Shown in pieces: positions 1 to 5,535 of a stretch of 5,535 nucleotides of DNA. The stretch comes from Methanobacterium sp. (GTDB lineage: Archaea > Methanobacteriota > Methanobacteria > Methanobacteriales > Methanobacteriaceae). Made by a program: the position numbers and the translations under genes. The notes beneath the pieces are model-generated. The model did no database searches and was not told the DNA's origin. It saw nothing but the letters and a program-made list of their open reading frames with translations. Numbering within the stretch: the stretch's first letter is position 1; each line of letters starts with the position of its first letter. Location of the stretch: positions 1 to 5,535 of the forward strand of contig PMMY01000209.1 of assembly GCA_003162655.1 (NCBI GenBank), written 5' to 3'.

Positions 1-450
1 CTCCCCAAACATTTTTTTCCATTTTTCTGTTACGAAGTCCAAGTCCACCTCGATTGTTCCATTAACTAGGTTGTCTGCATGGGCAACGATCTTCTCCTCC
101 AAAGTATGAGGCATATAATCTCCTGGAGGGAGTCCCAGTATTTCAGCTTCTTTTGGAGGTATACCGGCACCAATATGTTTGATGGTTATGTTAATAATCT
201 CCTCTGGAAAATTCAGCTTTCTTAGTATTTCTGCACCTACAAAAGCGTGTTTTATTGTATGGGTCCTCGTTCTACCGATATCATGAAGCATAGCCCCTGT
301 TTCAATCTGAAACCTATCTGGACTGGATCCATTTTTATCCTTAAAATTAGAAGCCATATCTAGAGCTTTAATCGATACTGCTCTAGAATGTTCGATTATA
401 TGAGGTGGACAGTTGAAATCTTTTAATGTTTTAATCGGATTTAAACTCAA
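1..450 (-). CDS. HD-domain (HDIG) phosphohydrolase-like protein, C-terminus cut by window edge
   Basis: I translated this directly: 150 codons are open from a TTG at 450-448 to the window edge, so the C-terminus is missing. The HD metal-binding signature is readable: His21 (EHSRA), the His56-Asp57 pair inside GAMLHDIGRTRTH, His68 (IKHAFVGAEIL), His92 (IKHIGAGI) and a final Asp126 in AHADNL. This is the H...HD...H...H...D layout of HD phosphohydrolases, with the HDIG variant. It resembles the archaeal TIGR00295-type family from memory; the substrate of that family is not known to me, so only a metal-dependent phosphohydrolase role is proposed, in the cytoplasm (no membrane segment seen). The TTG start is forced: an in-frame TGA sits at 462-460, no ATG or GTG lies between, and a GAGGGG site is five bases upstream. 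It follows TFE by 73 bp and may be cotranscribed with it. Confidence 0.9.
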   Translation of the reverse strand, partial: MSLNPIKTLKDFNCPPHIIEHSRAVSIKALDMASNFKDKNGSSPDRFQIETGAMLHDIGRTRTHTIKHAFVGAEILRKLNFPEEIINITIKHIGAGIPPKEAEILGLPPGDYMPHTLEEKIVAHADNLVNGTIEVDLDFVTEKWKKMFGE

Positions 451-455
451 AGGTG

Positions 456-461
456 CCCCTC
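456..461 (-). promoter_or_regulatory. Shine-Dalgarno site fixing the TTG start of the HD gene
   Basis: The minus strand reads GAGGGG here, with five bases (CACCT) before the TTG at 450-448. The in-frame stop TGA at 462-460 overlaps the site, so no longer reading frame is possible. Together they make TTG the only credible start. Confidence 0.75.
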
Positions 462-494
462 AACAATAATAGTTGTTTTTTAAATTATATTAAT

Positions 495-514
495 AAAAAA
501 AATTTACAAAAAAA
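495..514 (-). terminator. Oligo-T terminator candidate after TFE
   Basis: Just past the TFE stop codon (526-524), the minus strand carries a run of seven T (514-508) and then a run of eight T (502-495). Archaeal intrinsic termination typically uses such T-tracts without a required hairpin. The AT-rich sequence just downstream (about 479-493) could also serve as a TATA region for the HD gene, but it sits very close to that start, so read-through from TFE is equally possible. Confidence 0.45.
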
Positions 515-523
515 TGATGAATT

Positions 524-1012
524 TCATGTTATTTTTTCCATCATCTGTTTGAGTTCCACTATTATGGTGGAGTTGTCCTGATATTCAAGTGAACCGCCAC
601 ATTTTGGACATTCGAAGTTGTTTTCTGATGCTTCTTCAAATTTGTATCTATGTCCATTTACACGGCATAAAAAGAACATGTTTTCTTCTTCGTACTCCAA
701 AGATTCTTCAATTTCTCTGGAAAACTTTTCATATTTCTTGCTTATTATATCTGATACCTTTTCCTGCTCAAAATTCCAGCTGTAAGTGTACCACTGTGTT
801 TCAGGATCCTTGCTCCTTTTGTAAGTTGCTATTCCTGCATCGTATAATTTATATAACACCCTTCTTACAATGTTCAGCCTAATTTCAGTTTCTTCTGCAA
901 TTTCTTCATCTGTTGTTTTACCTTTCAGCATACATTCAATGATGGAAACACTGCTTTTTTCATCATTGGTAATGTCCATAAGAATTTCCTGAACTGTTGG
1001 ATCGCTAAGCAT
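524..1012 (-). CDS. tfe: Transcription factor E, alpha subunit (TFE, TFIIE-alpha homologue)
   Basis: This 162-residue protein fits archaeal TFE in length and architecture. Residues about 1-80 form the extended winged helix ([20 protein letters not shown], then the wing ending WYTYSW). Residues about 81-112 form a charged, acidic, probably coiled linker. Residues 113-150 resemble the zinc ribbon ([15 protein letters not shown], then [12 protein letters not shown]). In archaea TFE binds RNA polymerase and the promoter complex, stabilises the open complex and helps at weak promoters. The zinc ribbon is unusual: Cys116, Cys135 and Cys138 are present, but the second position of the first CxxC knuckle is Asn119, with His121 as a possible substitute ligand. 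The ATG at 1012 is preceded by a strong AGGAGGGG site. From memory the M. thermautotrophicus orthologue is MTH1669. Confidence 0.93.
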   Translation of the reverse strand: MLSDPTVQEILMDITNDEKSSVSIIECMLKGKTTDEEIAEETEIRLNIVRRVLYKLYDAGIATYKRSKDPETQWYTYSWNFEQEKVSDIISKKYEKFSREIEESLEYEEENMFFLCRVNGHRYKFEEASENNFECPKCGGSLEYQDNSTIIVELKQMMEKIT

Positions 1013-1017
1013 TTCAG

Positions 1018-1025
1018 CCCCTCCT
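1018..1025 (-). promoter_or_regulatory. Strong Shine-Dalgarno site of TFE
   Basis: The minus strand reads AGGAGGGG with a five-base spacer to the ATG at 1012. It is one of the two strongest ribosome sites in the window and supports both the chosen start and an untranslated leader rather than a leaderless mRNA. Confidence 0.75.
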
Positions 1026-1378
1026 TTACTATCGACATGTTTAACTTCGGATCATGGAAAATACTCAAATTAAAGCAGATTCATTCTTCTATGTAATATT
1101 AGAAGTTTTAATGGAAGTTATGAATCATAGAGTACTCTTACAGGTAGAACTACACTAATTAATTTAATTAGAGATAATTACAAAACACTGCTCCAATATC
1201 CAAAGTTATGATTTTCAGACTCAATTACAAAATACTAAATTTAAACGAATGCATATATGAAAACTTTAGCTTCGCATACAATTTGGTAATGTAACTTTGG
1301 TAGTGATCTGTATGCATCAAATAGTATTTATAATTTGTTGAAGCCTATTTATGTCATGAAAAAAAGGCTTAATAAGGG
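1026..1378. other. 353-bp AT-rich spacer between the CofE-like gene and TFE
   Basis: No credible gene lies here; the longest notable minus-strand frame (1317-1225, 30 codons) has no ribosome site and low-complexity content. The spacer should hold the end of the CofE-like transcript and the TFE promoter, but no single TATA box stands out: CATATATGC near 1251-1259 and CTAATATTAC near 1094-1104 are both possible. Short repeats are present: GCATACA (1274-1280) faces TGTATGC (1309-1315), enclosing two near-identical 10-mers (1282-1291 and 1296-1305). GATTCAT (1078-1084) faces ATGAATC (1120-1126). Arms this short are expected about once by chance in a spacer of this size. Confidence 0.6.
1341..1370 (-). 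terminator. Terminator candidate of the CofE-like gene
   Basis: Nine bases past the CofE-like stop codon there is a perfect 6-bp inverted repeat, AAGCCT (1341-1346) and AGGCTT (1365-1370), around an 18-base loop. On the minus strand a run of seven T (1365-1359) starts inside the first arm. The T-run in the right position is the better evidence; the hairpin is weak and has a long loop. Confidence 0.4.
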
Positions 1379-2278
1379 TCAAGAGAGCTTTCTAACTATA
1401 ATTGCAGGGGTATGTACTACAGAATCAAGCATCTCAACTGTTACACCTTTAATATCCCCTTTAAAAACATTTTTCATATCGTATACAGTTTCTATATCTT
1501 TTTCATTATTTTTATGGTAATCTTCTGCTATTTTAGCTATTTTAAGTGCATTTTCAAGTTTTTGAGGTCTAGAAACACCCAGTGGTGTTGGTCCCAATAA
1601 TTTAGCAAACCTCCCAAGTAAATAGCCAAAAATTCCGAGATCTGATCTTATACCATTCAATGCAATTGGAAGGGAAGTGAATTTTCTTCCCATTATCTCA
1701 TAACTTGCATCTGTGTCAATTATCATTACTGTAACATCTAATTTGAGATCTCTAAGTATCTTATGGGAAATATCACGAGAAACACCCTCTGGATCTTCTG
1801 GTAACAAAGAAACCATTGTTCCAGGAACGTTACTCAAATCTACCCCCGCCTCAGATGCAGGTTTCAGTGCATGCTTCAACCCATAATACTCAAAAATCAT
1901 CCTTTTATGTGCTCGGGCTTCTGGTGGAAGTTTTCTAAGGTTATGGATGGTTCTAGTTTTTATTCGAAAAATTGGGCCCAGTAAGTACCCCCATAAATAT
2001 TTGGACCATACATCTGCCAATAAAAATGATAGTAAGGAAGTTTGAAATTCAGATTCATCAACCAATCTGCCCTGTGAAACCGAAATTGGTGTTTCTGAAA
2101 TAACAAGAAAATCCCCCTCTTCAAGGAAATCTTCTGCATTTTCAATTATAATATCATAAGGCTCGTTTGGTTTAATATAAGCTGTATTAACAGGTATGGT
2201 TATGTATCCATTCTGATCTTGGAGTCGATACAATTCAGAATCGTGTTTATTTCCAGAATTATCTTTCAGTATTCTCAT
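1379..2278 (-). CDS. Divergent CofE-like protein (F420-0:gamma-glutamyl ligase family)
   Basis: This 299-residue protein shows landmarks of the CofE family (PF01996), whose classical member adds glutamate to coenzyme F420-0 using GTP. EGDFLVISETPISVSQGRLV (53-72) matches the family segment GD-x-LVVSxK...EGR. AGVDLSNVPG plus SLLPEDPEG (144-165) matches the region before the nucleotide-binding Asp. DVTVMIIDTDASYE (181-194) matches the family IxDT motif. Asp147 and Asp188 are the likely metal ligands by position. It departs from CofE in having about 60 residues (80-140) of hydrophobic then basic sequence (LADVWSKYLWGYLLGPIF, RIKTRTIHNLRKLPPEARAH), and the Arg after IxDT is lost. I read it as a paralogue rather than the F420 enzyme itself, with an unknown acceptor. 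The ATG at 2278 has a weak AAAGGT site. It lies 106 bp beyond the Fe-S gene. Confidence 0.78.
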   Translation of the reverse strand: MRILKDNSGNKHDSELYRLQDQNGYITIPVNTAYIKPNEPYDIIIENAEDFLEEGDFLVISETPISVSQGRLVDESEFQTSLLSFLLADVWSKYLWGYLLGPIFRIKTRTIHNLRKLPPEARAHKRMIFEYYGLKHALKPASEAGVDLSNVPGTMVSLLPEDPEGVSRDISHKILRDLKLDVTVMIIDTDASYEIMGRKFTSLPIALNGIRSDLGIFGYLLGRFAKLLGPTPLGVSRPQKLENALKIAKIAEDYHKNNEKDIETVYDMKNVFKGDIKGVTVEMLDSVVHTPAIIVRKLS

Positions 2279-2322
2279 GAAGTTTACCTTTAAACTACTT
2301 TGAATTAAATTTAGATTTCATA

Positions 2323-2338
2323 GGATATTGTATAATTC
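2323..2338 (-). promoter_or_regulatory. Possible TATA box of the CofE-like gene
   Basis: The minus strand reads GAATTATACAATATCC. Initiation about 25 bases downstream would leave a leader of roughly 25-30 bases ahead of the ATG at 2278. The whole 106-bp spacer is AT-rich and TAAATTTAATTC (about 2303-2314) is an alternative, so this is only a candidate. Confidence 0.3.
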
Positions 2339-2350
2339 TCATGAATTTTT

Positions 2351-2358
2351 AAAAAAAA
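2351..2358 (-). terminator. Oligo-T terminator candidate of the comA operon
   Basis: A run of eight T on the minus strand begins 26 bases past the Fe-S gene stop codon (2387-2385). It sits in the first sizeable gap after four tightly packed genes, which makes it the likely end of the comA transcription unit. No GC-rich hairpin is present, as is normal in archaea. Confidence 0.45.
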
Positions 2359-2384
2359 GTTTGAATATTAAATATCAATATTAT

Positions 2385-3071
2385 TTATCCTTTTATAGGT
2401 GGAGCCCATACTTTAAGGTCTATCCCTTCAATAATAGCCCTTTTTCCTACAAGCTGTACAACTACTCCCGAATGTACCTTCTGCATCATACAGTGTCCTG
2501 GAAGGAATCTAATAGTTTCGCCCACATCTGGAAGTTTACCGTGCACAATACCCTCAAATCCTCCAACCATACACAAACCTATTTCCATAAAATCAAATTC
2601 TACCTTTGCATCTATTCTATGGCAAGGTCCTACCATATGTACAGTTATTAATCCGTTGTTCTCCTCAAGTATCTTAGCAAAGTGTATAATAGGACATCCA
2701 AGGGGTCTGTATTTTATTATATCCCCTTTCTTGAGTTCTTTTTTTGTAAAAGGGTAAAGAACCTCCCTGCAGGAGCTTTCTCCAGGTAAGGGGTTTAAAA
2801 CAAAATCTGCCTCGTATCCATCTAAAAGCCCTATTGGCTTTTTTTCCACAGGAATTATATTTTCTTCTCTTAGTATGTCCTCGAGTTCATCTCTGTTTTC
2901 ATTAAATATTTCCTGGTATAAAAATCTGCATTTCTCAAGTTCGGTTCCTTTTTTCAGGAGTGAGTGTCCAAACTCATCACAGCGTGCGTATCCACATATA
3001 CCGCAGTTAAAACCAGGCAATAATTTTAAAACCCTTGATCTATGATCTGAATTAATTGAACTGTTCGTCAT
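2385..3071 (-). CDS. Fe-S protein with a 4Fe-4S domain and a cysteine-bearing C-terminal domain
   Basis: This 228-residue protein begins with a four-cysteine cluster motif, [18 protein letters not shown] (18-34) plus Cys48: CX2CX4CX16C. It matches the PF04060-type 4Fe-4S domain seen in RnfB and in the acetyl-CoA decarbonylase large subunit. Residues 85-228 form a separate, mostly beta domain with five further cysteines in short motifs: GESSC101REV, PLGC126PIIHFA, VGPC150HRID, IGLC167MVGGFEG and LPGHC194MMQ. I associate it from memory with COG2000 (predicted Fe-S protein). No signal peptide or membrane segment is seen, so it should be cytoplasmic. It is the last gene of the comA cluster, 24 bp after the GTPase, with a weak GGG site before the ATG. 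An electron-transfer, scaffold or cluster-donor role for its GTPase and ATPase neighbours is inferred; no enzyme activity can be assigned. Confidence 0.85.
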   Translation of the reverse strand: MTNSSINSDHRSRVLKLLPGFNCGICGYARCDEFGHSLLKKGTELEKCRFLYQEIFNENRDELEDILREENIIPVEKKPIGLLDGYEADFVLNPLPGESSCREVLYPFTKKELKKGDIIKYRPLGCPIIHFAKILEENNGLITVHMVGPCHRIDAKVEFDFMEIGLCMVGGFEGIVHGKLPDVGETIRFLPGHCMMQKVHSGVVVQLVGKRAIIEGIDLKVWAPPIKG

Positions 3072-3095
3072 AATATCCCATGTATTTAATGATCT

Positions 3096-3797
3096 TTATT
3101 CCCCTTCATAGGTCTGAAATCCGTCTATTCTTCGGAGTATTCCCCTATGGTGTTTTTTATTTACTTTGGTCTCGCCAACACAGAGAGTACAAACTGCAAG
3201 GGGTGCTGAATGTCTTAATTTTTCCTCATCAAGGGATACTTCAGGGGATTTAACAATCTCTTCTGCTAGTTCAATACATCCCTGCCCAGAAAGCCCATTA
3301 GCCTCTATTACCTTGCAGTTGGGGTTAACTTCCAGGATCCTCTCTCTAAATATTTCCCTCTCTGCCTGCGATATCATGTCTCCCTTGGTTATTACCGCAA
3401 TATCTGCTGTACTCAAGAATGGACCCACCTTAAGAGGCGTATTAGGTCCGCTTGTAGCATCTATGACACAAACACCGAGGCTATTTACGGTGTATGGAGC
3501 ACAACGGTGACATAAACCAGCAGTTTCTACTATAAGATATTCTGAATCGTTTTCATCTGCCCAATCTATCATATCTTCTATATTGTATATAGCATAATGG
3601 TCGGGACACATATCCATTGAAAGACCTACCTTGGTGGGTATACCTATCTTTTCGAATTTTTTACCGTCGTCAGTGTAAAGACAGTCAATTTTAATTACCG
3701 ATGAATTTAAACCCCTCTCTTTAAGGCTTCGGAGTGCATGAATGAGTACTGCTGTCTTTCCAGAACCGGGTGTTCCTGCAACAATTATCATTTTCAT
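3096..3797 (-). CDS. Cysteine-rich G3E-type P-loop GTPase (HypB/UreG-like, putative metallochaperone)
   Basis: This 233-residue protein has a P-loop GTPGSGKT (8-15), a switch-like Asp at 38 followed by Cys39, an acidic ETAGLCHRC segment (91-99) in the place of the Walker B/ENxG motif of HypB and UreG, and TKGD (137-140) as the guanine-specificity [NT]KxD. This is the plan of G3E GTPases, which drive metal or cofactor insertion (Ni for HypB/UreG, cobalamin for MMAA). It carries nine cysteines, with two CxxC pairs (Cys96/Cys99 and Cys203/Cys206), Cys64 in MCPDH and a His216-His217 pair, all plausible metal or Fe-S ligands. A CooC/NUBP-like ATPase is the alternative, but TKGD favours GTP. Its ATG at 3797 overlaps the ABC gene stop as ATGA, implying coupled translation; a second ATG at codon 3 could also serve. 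The target metal or enzyme is not visible. Confidence 0.86.
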   Translation of the reverse strand: MKMIIVAGTPGSGKTAVLIHALRSLKERGLNSSVIKIDCLYTDDGKKFEKIGIPTKVGLSMDMCPDHYAIYNIEDMIDWADENDSEYLIVETAGLCHRCAPYTVNSLGVCVIDATSGPNTPLKVGPFLSTADIAVITKGDMISQAEREIFRERILEVNPNCKVIEANGLSGQGCIELAEEIVKSPEVSLDEEKLRHSAPLAVCTLCVGETKVNKKHHRGILRRIDGFQTYEGE

Positions 3798-4570
3798 ATT
3801 CCCACATCCCCCAATTCAATGTCTTCAATAACATCACCATTTCTTACCTTATCTCTCAAACTCAACATAAATTCATCGATCTTGTTTAATTTTTTAGAAA
3901 GAGATTTTTCTGCTTCGCTGGTTCCTACTACCTTATCCATACCACCAGACTTCATGACTATTCTTCTATCTGTCATGAGAGCAAGTACAGGATCATGGGT
4001 TACAACCATAACTATCTTTCCATGACCTGAAAGAACTTTGAGTGCGTCATGTTTTCTTATCCCTGCATTTTCTATCTCATCAATGAGTACAATCGGAGAA
4101 TCACTGATAATAGCTACATCCGCTACCATCAATGCTCTTGATTGACCACCACTTAATATGGTGAGTTCATGGTCATTTTTTATAGGTTCACCTGTTAGTG
4201 TGTTTGCAAGGTTGACAACAGCATTAACACATTTGCTACTTGCACCCCGACATTTAGCATGCAGACTTAAAAAATCCCCCACACTCATGTCTGCAAGAAA
4301 GTTCATATTCTGGGATAATTGAGCAACCATCTTCTTTCTAGGGTTGGTTCTATCTTCATAACTTGGTTCTTCATCATTGACCAGGATCTTTCTCTTTGAG
4401 AATGTGTCTTCCTGTGCTAGTTGTTCTATATCCCCTATTAAAGAACTTTTACCGCTTCCAGTGGGACCCACAACTCCAAATATTTCTCCCCTATTTATAA
4501 AAACTTTTTCTACAGGTTCCTTTTCACCCTGCTTATTGTAGCCGCCGATAATTGTTATTTTATCAATCAT
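3794..4570 (-). CDS. Soluble single-domain ABC ATPase, no permease partner
   Basis: This 258-residue protein has every main ABC motif: Walker [10 protein letters not shown] (35-43), Q-loop Gln87 in AQLSQNM, signature LSGGQSRA (139-146), Walker B IVLIDE (160-165) and H-loop His192 in VVTHDP. There is no membrane segment in it or in its neighbours and no second ABC domain, so it is probably a homodimeric soluble ATPase like SufC, or a half-size relative of AtwA (component A2 in methyl-coenzyme M reductase activation), rather than a transporter subunit. The D-loop is odd: ENAGI follows Walker B where SALD is usual. The C-terminal tail (about 211-258) is charged and helical and could bind a partner. 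The start ATG overlaps the comA stop as TAATG and has an AAGGTGA site seven bases upstream inside comA. Confidence 0.88.
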   Translation of the reverse strand: MIDKITIIGGYNKQGEKEPVEKVFINRGEIFGVVGPTGSGKSSLIGDIEQLAQEDTFSKRKILVNDEEPSYEDRTNPRKKMVAQLSQNMNFLADMSVGDFLSLHAKCRGASSKCVNAVVNLANTLTGEPIKNDHELTILSGGQSRALMVADVAIISDSPIVLIDEIENAGIRKHDALKVLSGHGKIVMVVTHDPVLALMTDRRIVMKSGGMDKVVGTSEAEKSLSKKLNKIDEFMLSLRDKVRNGDVIEDIELGDVGI

Positions 4571-5343
4571 TACAGATTCACCTTACCCAATGTATCTCCC
4601 CTCAAACCCCTTCTCATGGTTTCAAGTGCAGTAATCTCATCTGGAGATATGTTACCCAAATTCACATTGGATCCAAATTTAAGTATTAGGTATGCTTGTT
4701 GGTTTTTTTGAGGAGCCTCCCAGATCAACTTCGCTACATCAAGATTGTCCTCTAAAACCTGAACATCTTCTTCCTTAACATTACCATTACCATTATAAAT
4801 CCCCAAATCTTTTCCGCCTTCCCTTCCTTCTATAATAACCTTATCCGCACCAGCATCTAGGTCAAATTTCACGAGGTTAACCCTGTCAAGGGCTGTAAAA
4901 TGATGATCCTTTTTTGGATCCTTTTTACCCACCTCTGTTAAAGCCATAAAACCTGCTTCCTTTACTTCTCCAATTATTCTCTCCCTTTCTACTGGCGTAA
5001 TGTCAACTGTGCCGTCTGAGATTTCAATGGCTTTAAATCCAAGTTCATCGGCTTCTGTTAAAAATTCATCAAATTTACCCTTGATATAAGCGAGTTCAAA
5101 TAATGTTCCACCAGGATAGGGTATAATATCATTGGATAAATACGTATCAACCTTATATTTAATTAGTTCTCTTTCATGAATGGCGGAAGTTCCCCATCCA
5201 AGTTTTGCAAGATCTACGTATAGTCCCGAAATCTCGAGAAAATCTTCAACCATGTTAGGACCCATTCCTTTGTCCAACATCATTGTAATACCATCTTCAG
5301 GGCCTCTTTTACGATCTTTTGTAAGAAAATCAAATGCATTCAT
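4570..5343 (-). CDS. comA: Phosphosulfolactate synthase, first enzyme of coenzyme M biosynthesis
   Basis: ComA joins sulfite to phosphoenolpyruvate to make (2R)-phospho-3-sulfolactate, the entry step of the archaeal coenzyme M pathway (followed by ComB phosphatase, ComC dehydrogenase and ComDE decarboxylase, none of which is here). The 257-residue length is normal for the family (PF02679, a Mg-dependent TIM barrel). Family blocks are all present: [10 protein letters not shown] (17-26), KLGWGTS (47-53), PYPGGTLFE (75-83), IEISDGT (106-112), [10 protein letters not shown] (169-178), [10 protein letters not shown] (207-216), NLGNISPDE (228-236) and a terminal RGLRGDT (245-251). The ATG at 5343 has an AAGGTGA site; the ATG five bases upstream is out of frame. 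It is the first gene of a run of four closely spaced genes, with one-base overlap into the ABC gene. From memory the M. thermautotrophicus orthologue is MTH1674. Confidence 0.97.
   Translation of the reverse strand: MNAFDFLTKDRKRGPEDGITMMLDKGMGPNMVEDFLEISGLYVDLAKLGWGTSAIHERELIKYKVDTYLSNDIIPYPGGTLFELAYIKGKFDEFLTEADELGFKAIEISDGTVDITPVERERIIGEVKEAGFMALTEVGKKDPKKDHHFTALDRVNLVKFDLDAGADKVIIEGREGGKDLGIYNGNGNVKEEDVQVLEDNLDVAKLIWEAPQKNQQAYLILKFGSNVNLGNISPDEITALETMRRGLRGDTLGKVNL
4578..4584 (-). promoter_or_regulatory. Shine-Dalgarno site of the ABC ATPase, inside the comA 3' end
   Basis: The minus strand reads AAGGTGA with a seven-base spacer to the ATG at 4570. It lies in the last codons of comA, so ribosomes finishing comA can restart on the ATPase at the TAATG junction. 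Confidence 0.7.
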
Positions 5344-5347
5344 TGCA

Positions 5348-5354
5348 TCACCTT
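5348..5354 (-). promoter_or_regulatory. Shine-Dalgarno site of comA
   Basis: The minus strand reads AAGGTGA, four bases before the ATG at 5343. It is the same heptamer used by the ABC gene downstream. It supports the chosen start and a leadered transcript. Confidence 0.7.
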
Positions 5355-5426
5355 ACTTTGTTATGTGCATTTATCATATGTTAGATTTTTTTAAATATTA
5401 TTAGAAATTAGTTTTTAGAGTACTAG

Positions 5427-5474
5427 TTTATAAATTAGTTCAAGTAATATAAAAAAATATTGAAGTAATATAAA
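5427..5474 (-). promoter_or_regulatory. Promoter region of the comA operon with TATA candidates in a direct repeat
   Basis: Three TATA-like boxes lie upstream of comA. TTTATAAA (5427-5434) is the best placed: initiation about 25 bases downstream would leave a leader of roughly 60 bases. Further out, TTTATATTACTT occurs twice on the minus strand (5474-5463 and 5453-5442), 21 bp apart, each containing TTTATATT, close to the archaeal consensus TTTATATA. No upstream gene lies within the window to 5535. Which box is used cannot be decided by reading. Confidence 0.45.
5442..5474. repeat. Two 12-bp direct repeats, 21-bp period, upstream of comA
   Basis: AAGTAATATAAA occurs at 5442-5453 and again at 5463-5474 on the plus strand, with no mismatches. 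The 21-bp period is two helical turns, so both copies face the same side of the DNA. The composition is low complexity, which weakens the case for function. Confidence 0.6.
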
Positions 5475-5535
5475 TAATAATTTTAAGGGTAAACTACACA
5501 ATCAAAATAGAAAATCAATAAAAAAAAATCATTAC

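Noticed and set aside
589..882. Plus-strand frame of 97 codons
   Set aside because: It lies entirely antisense to TFE, is rich in Cys, Phe and Leu as expected for a shadow frame, and has no family signature.
1078..1126. Inverted repeat GATTCAT / ATGAATC with an inner CTTCT / AGAAG pair
   Set aside because: A 7-bp arm pair within 50 bases is expected about once by chance in a spacer of this size, and no terminator or operator feature accompanies it.
1225..1317. Minus-strand frame of 30 codons in the TFE upstream spacer
   Set aside because: No ribosome site precedes the ATG, the content follows the AT-rich background, and the length is expected by chance.
2328..2651. Plus-strand frame of 107 codons
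   Set aside because: It is antisense to the C-terminal domain of the Fe-S protein and rich in Tyr, Ser and His, typical of a reverse-complement shadow.
3166..3510. Plus-strand frame of 114 codons
   Set aside because: It is antisense to the GTPase, whose P-loop and TKGD motifs establish the true coding strand.
3794..4570. Reading the ABC ATPase as a nutrient transporter subunit
   Set aside because: No membrane-spanning or substrate-binding protein is encoded nearby, and the genes fused by overlap to it are a biosynthetic enzyme and a GTPase.
1..5535. CRISPR arrays, insertion sequences, tRNA or rRNA genes
   Set aside because: I saw no regularly spaced repeats, transposase motifs, cloverleaf-like GC-rich segments or rRNA-like sequence on either strand.

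Overview
The window is a stretch of an AT-rich methanogenic archaeal genome, most likely from Methanobacteriales (Methanobacterium-like). The assignment rests on comA (coenzyme M biosynthesis), an archaeal transcription factor TFE, a CofE-family protein, archaeal Shine-Dalgarno sites of the GGTGA/GAGGGG type, oligo-T gene ends and an AT-box promoter. From memory, comA and TFE are MTH1674 and MTH1669 in Methanothermobacter thermautotrophicus. That leaves room for four genes between them, exactly the number seen here, so the block looks like conserved Methanobacteriales synteny. All real genes are on the minus strand; plus-strand ORFs are shadows.

In transcription order (right to left): an AT-rich promoter region (about 5344-5535) carries a TATA-like box and a 12-bp direct repeat. 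comA (5343-4570) follows. A soluble single-domain ABC ATPase (4570-3794) overlaps comA by one base (TAATG). A HypB/UreG-like (G3E-type) P-loop GTPase rich in cysteines (3797-3096) overlaps the ATPase by four bases (ATGA). A protein with a 4Fe-4S motif and five further cysteines (3071-2385) lies 24 bp further on. The spacing argues for one transcription unit, ending at a T-run near 2351-2358.

Beyond it lie a divergent CofE-like protein (2278-1379), a 353-bp AT-rich spacer with short repeats and no gene, the TFE alpha-type transcription factor (1012-524), and an HD-domain phosphohydrolase-like gene starting at TTG (450) and running off the left edge.

The interesting part is the comA-linked trio: soluble ABC ATPase, Cys-rich GTPase and Fe-S protein. 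This is the cast expected of a metal-centre or sulfur assembly machine, but I do not recognise a described function for the trio as a whole. Its coupling to comA suggests a role in coenzyme M synthesis (for example the thiol-forming last step) or in maturing an enzyme that uses coenzyme M. That function is inference. Motifs, overlaps and spacing are read directly from the sequence.
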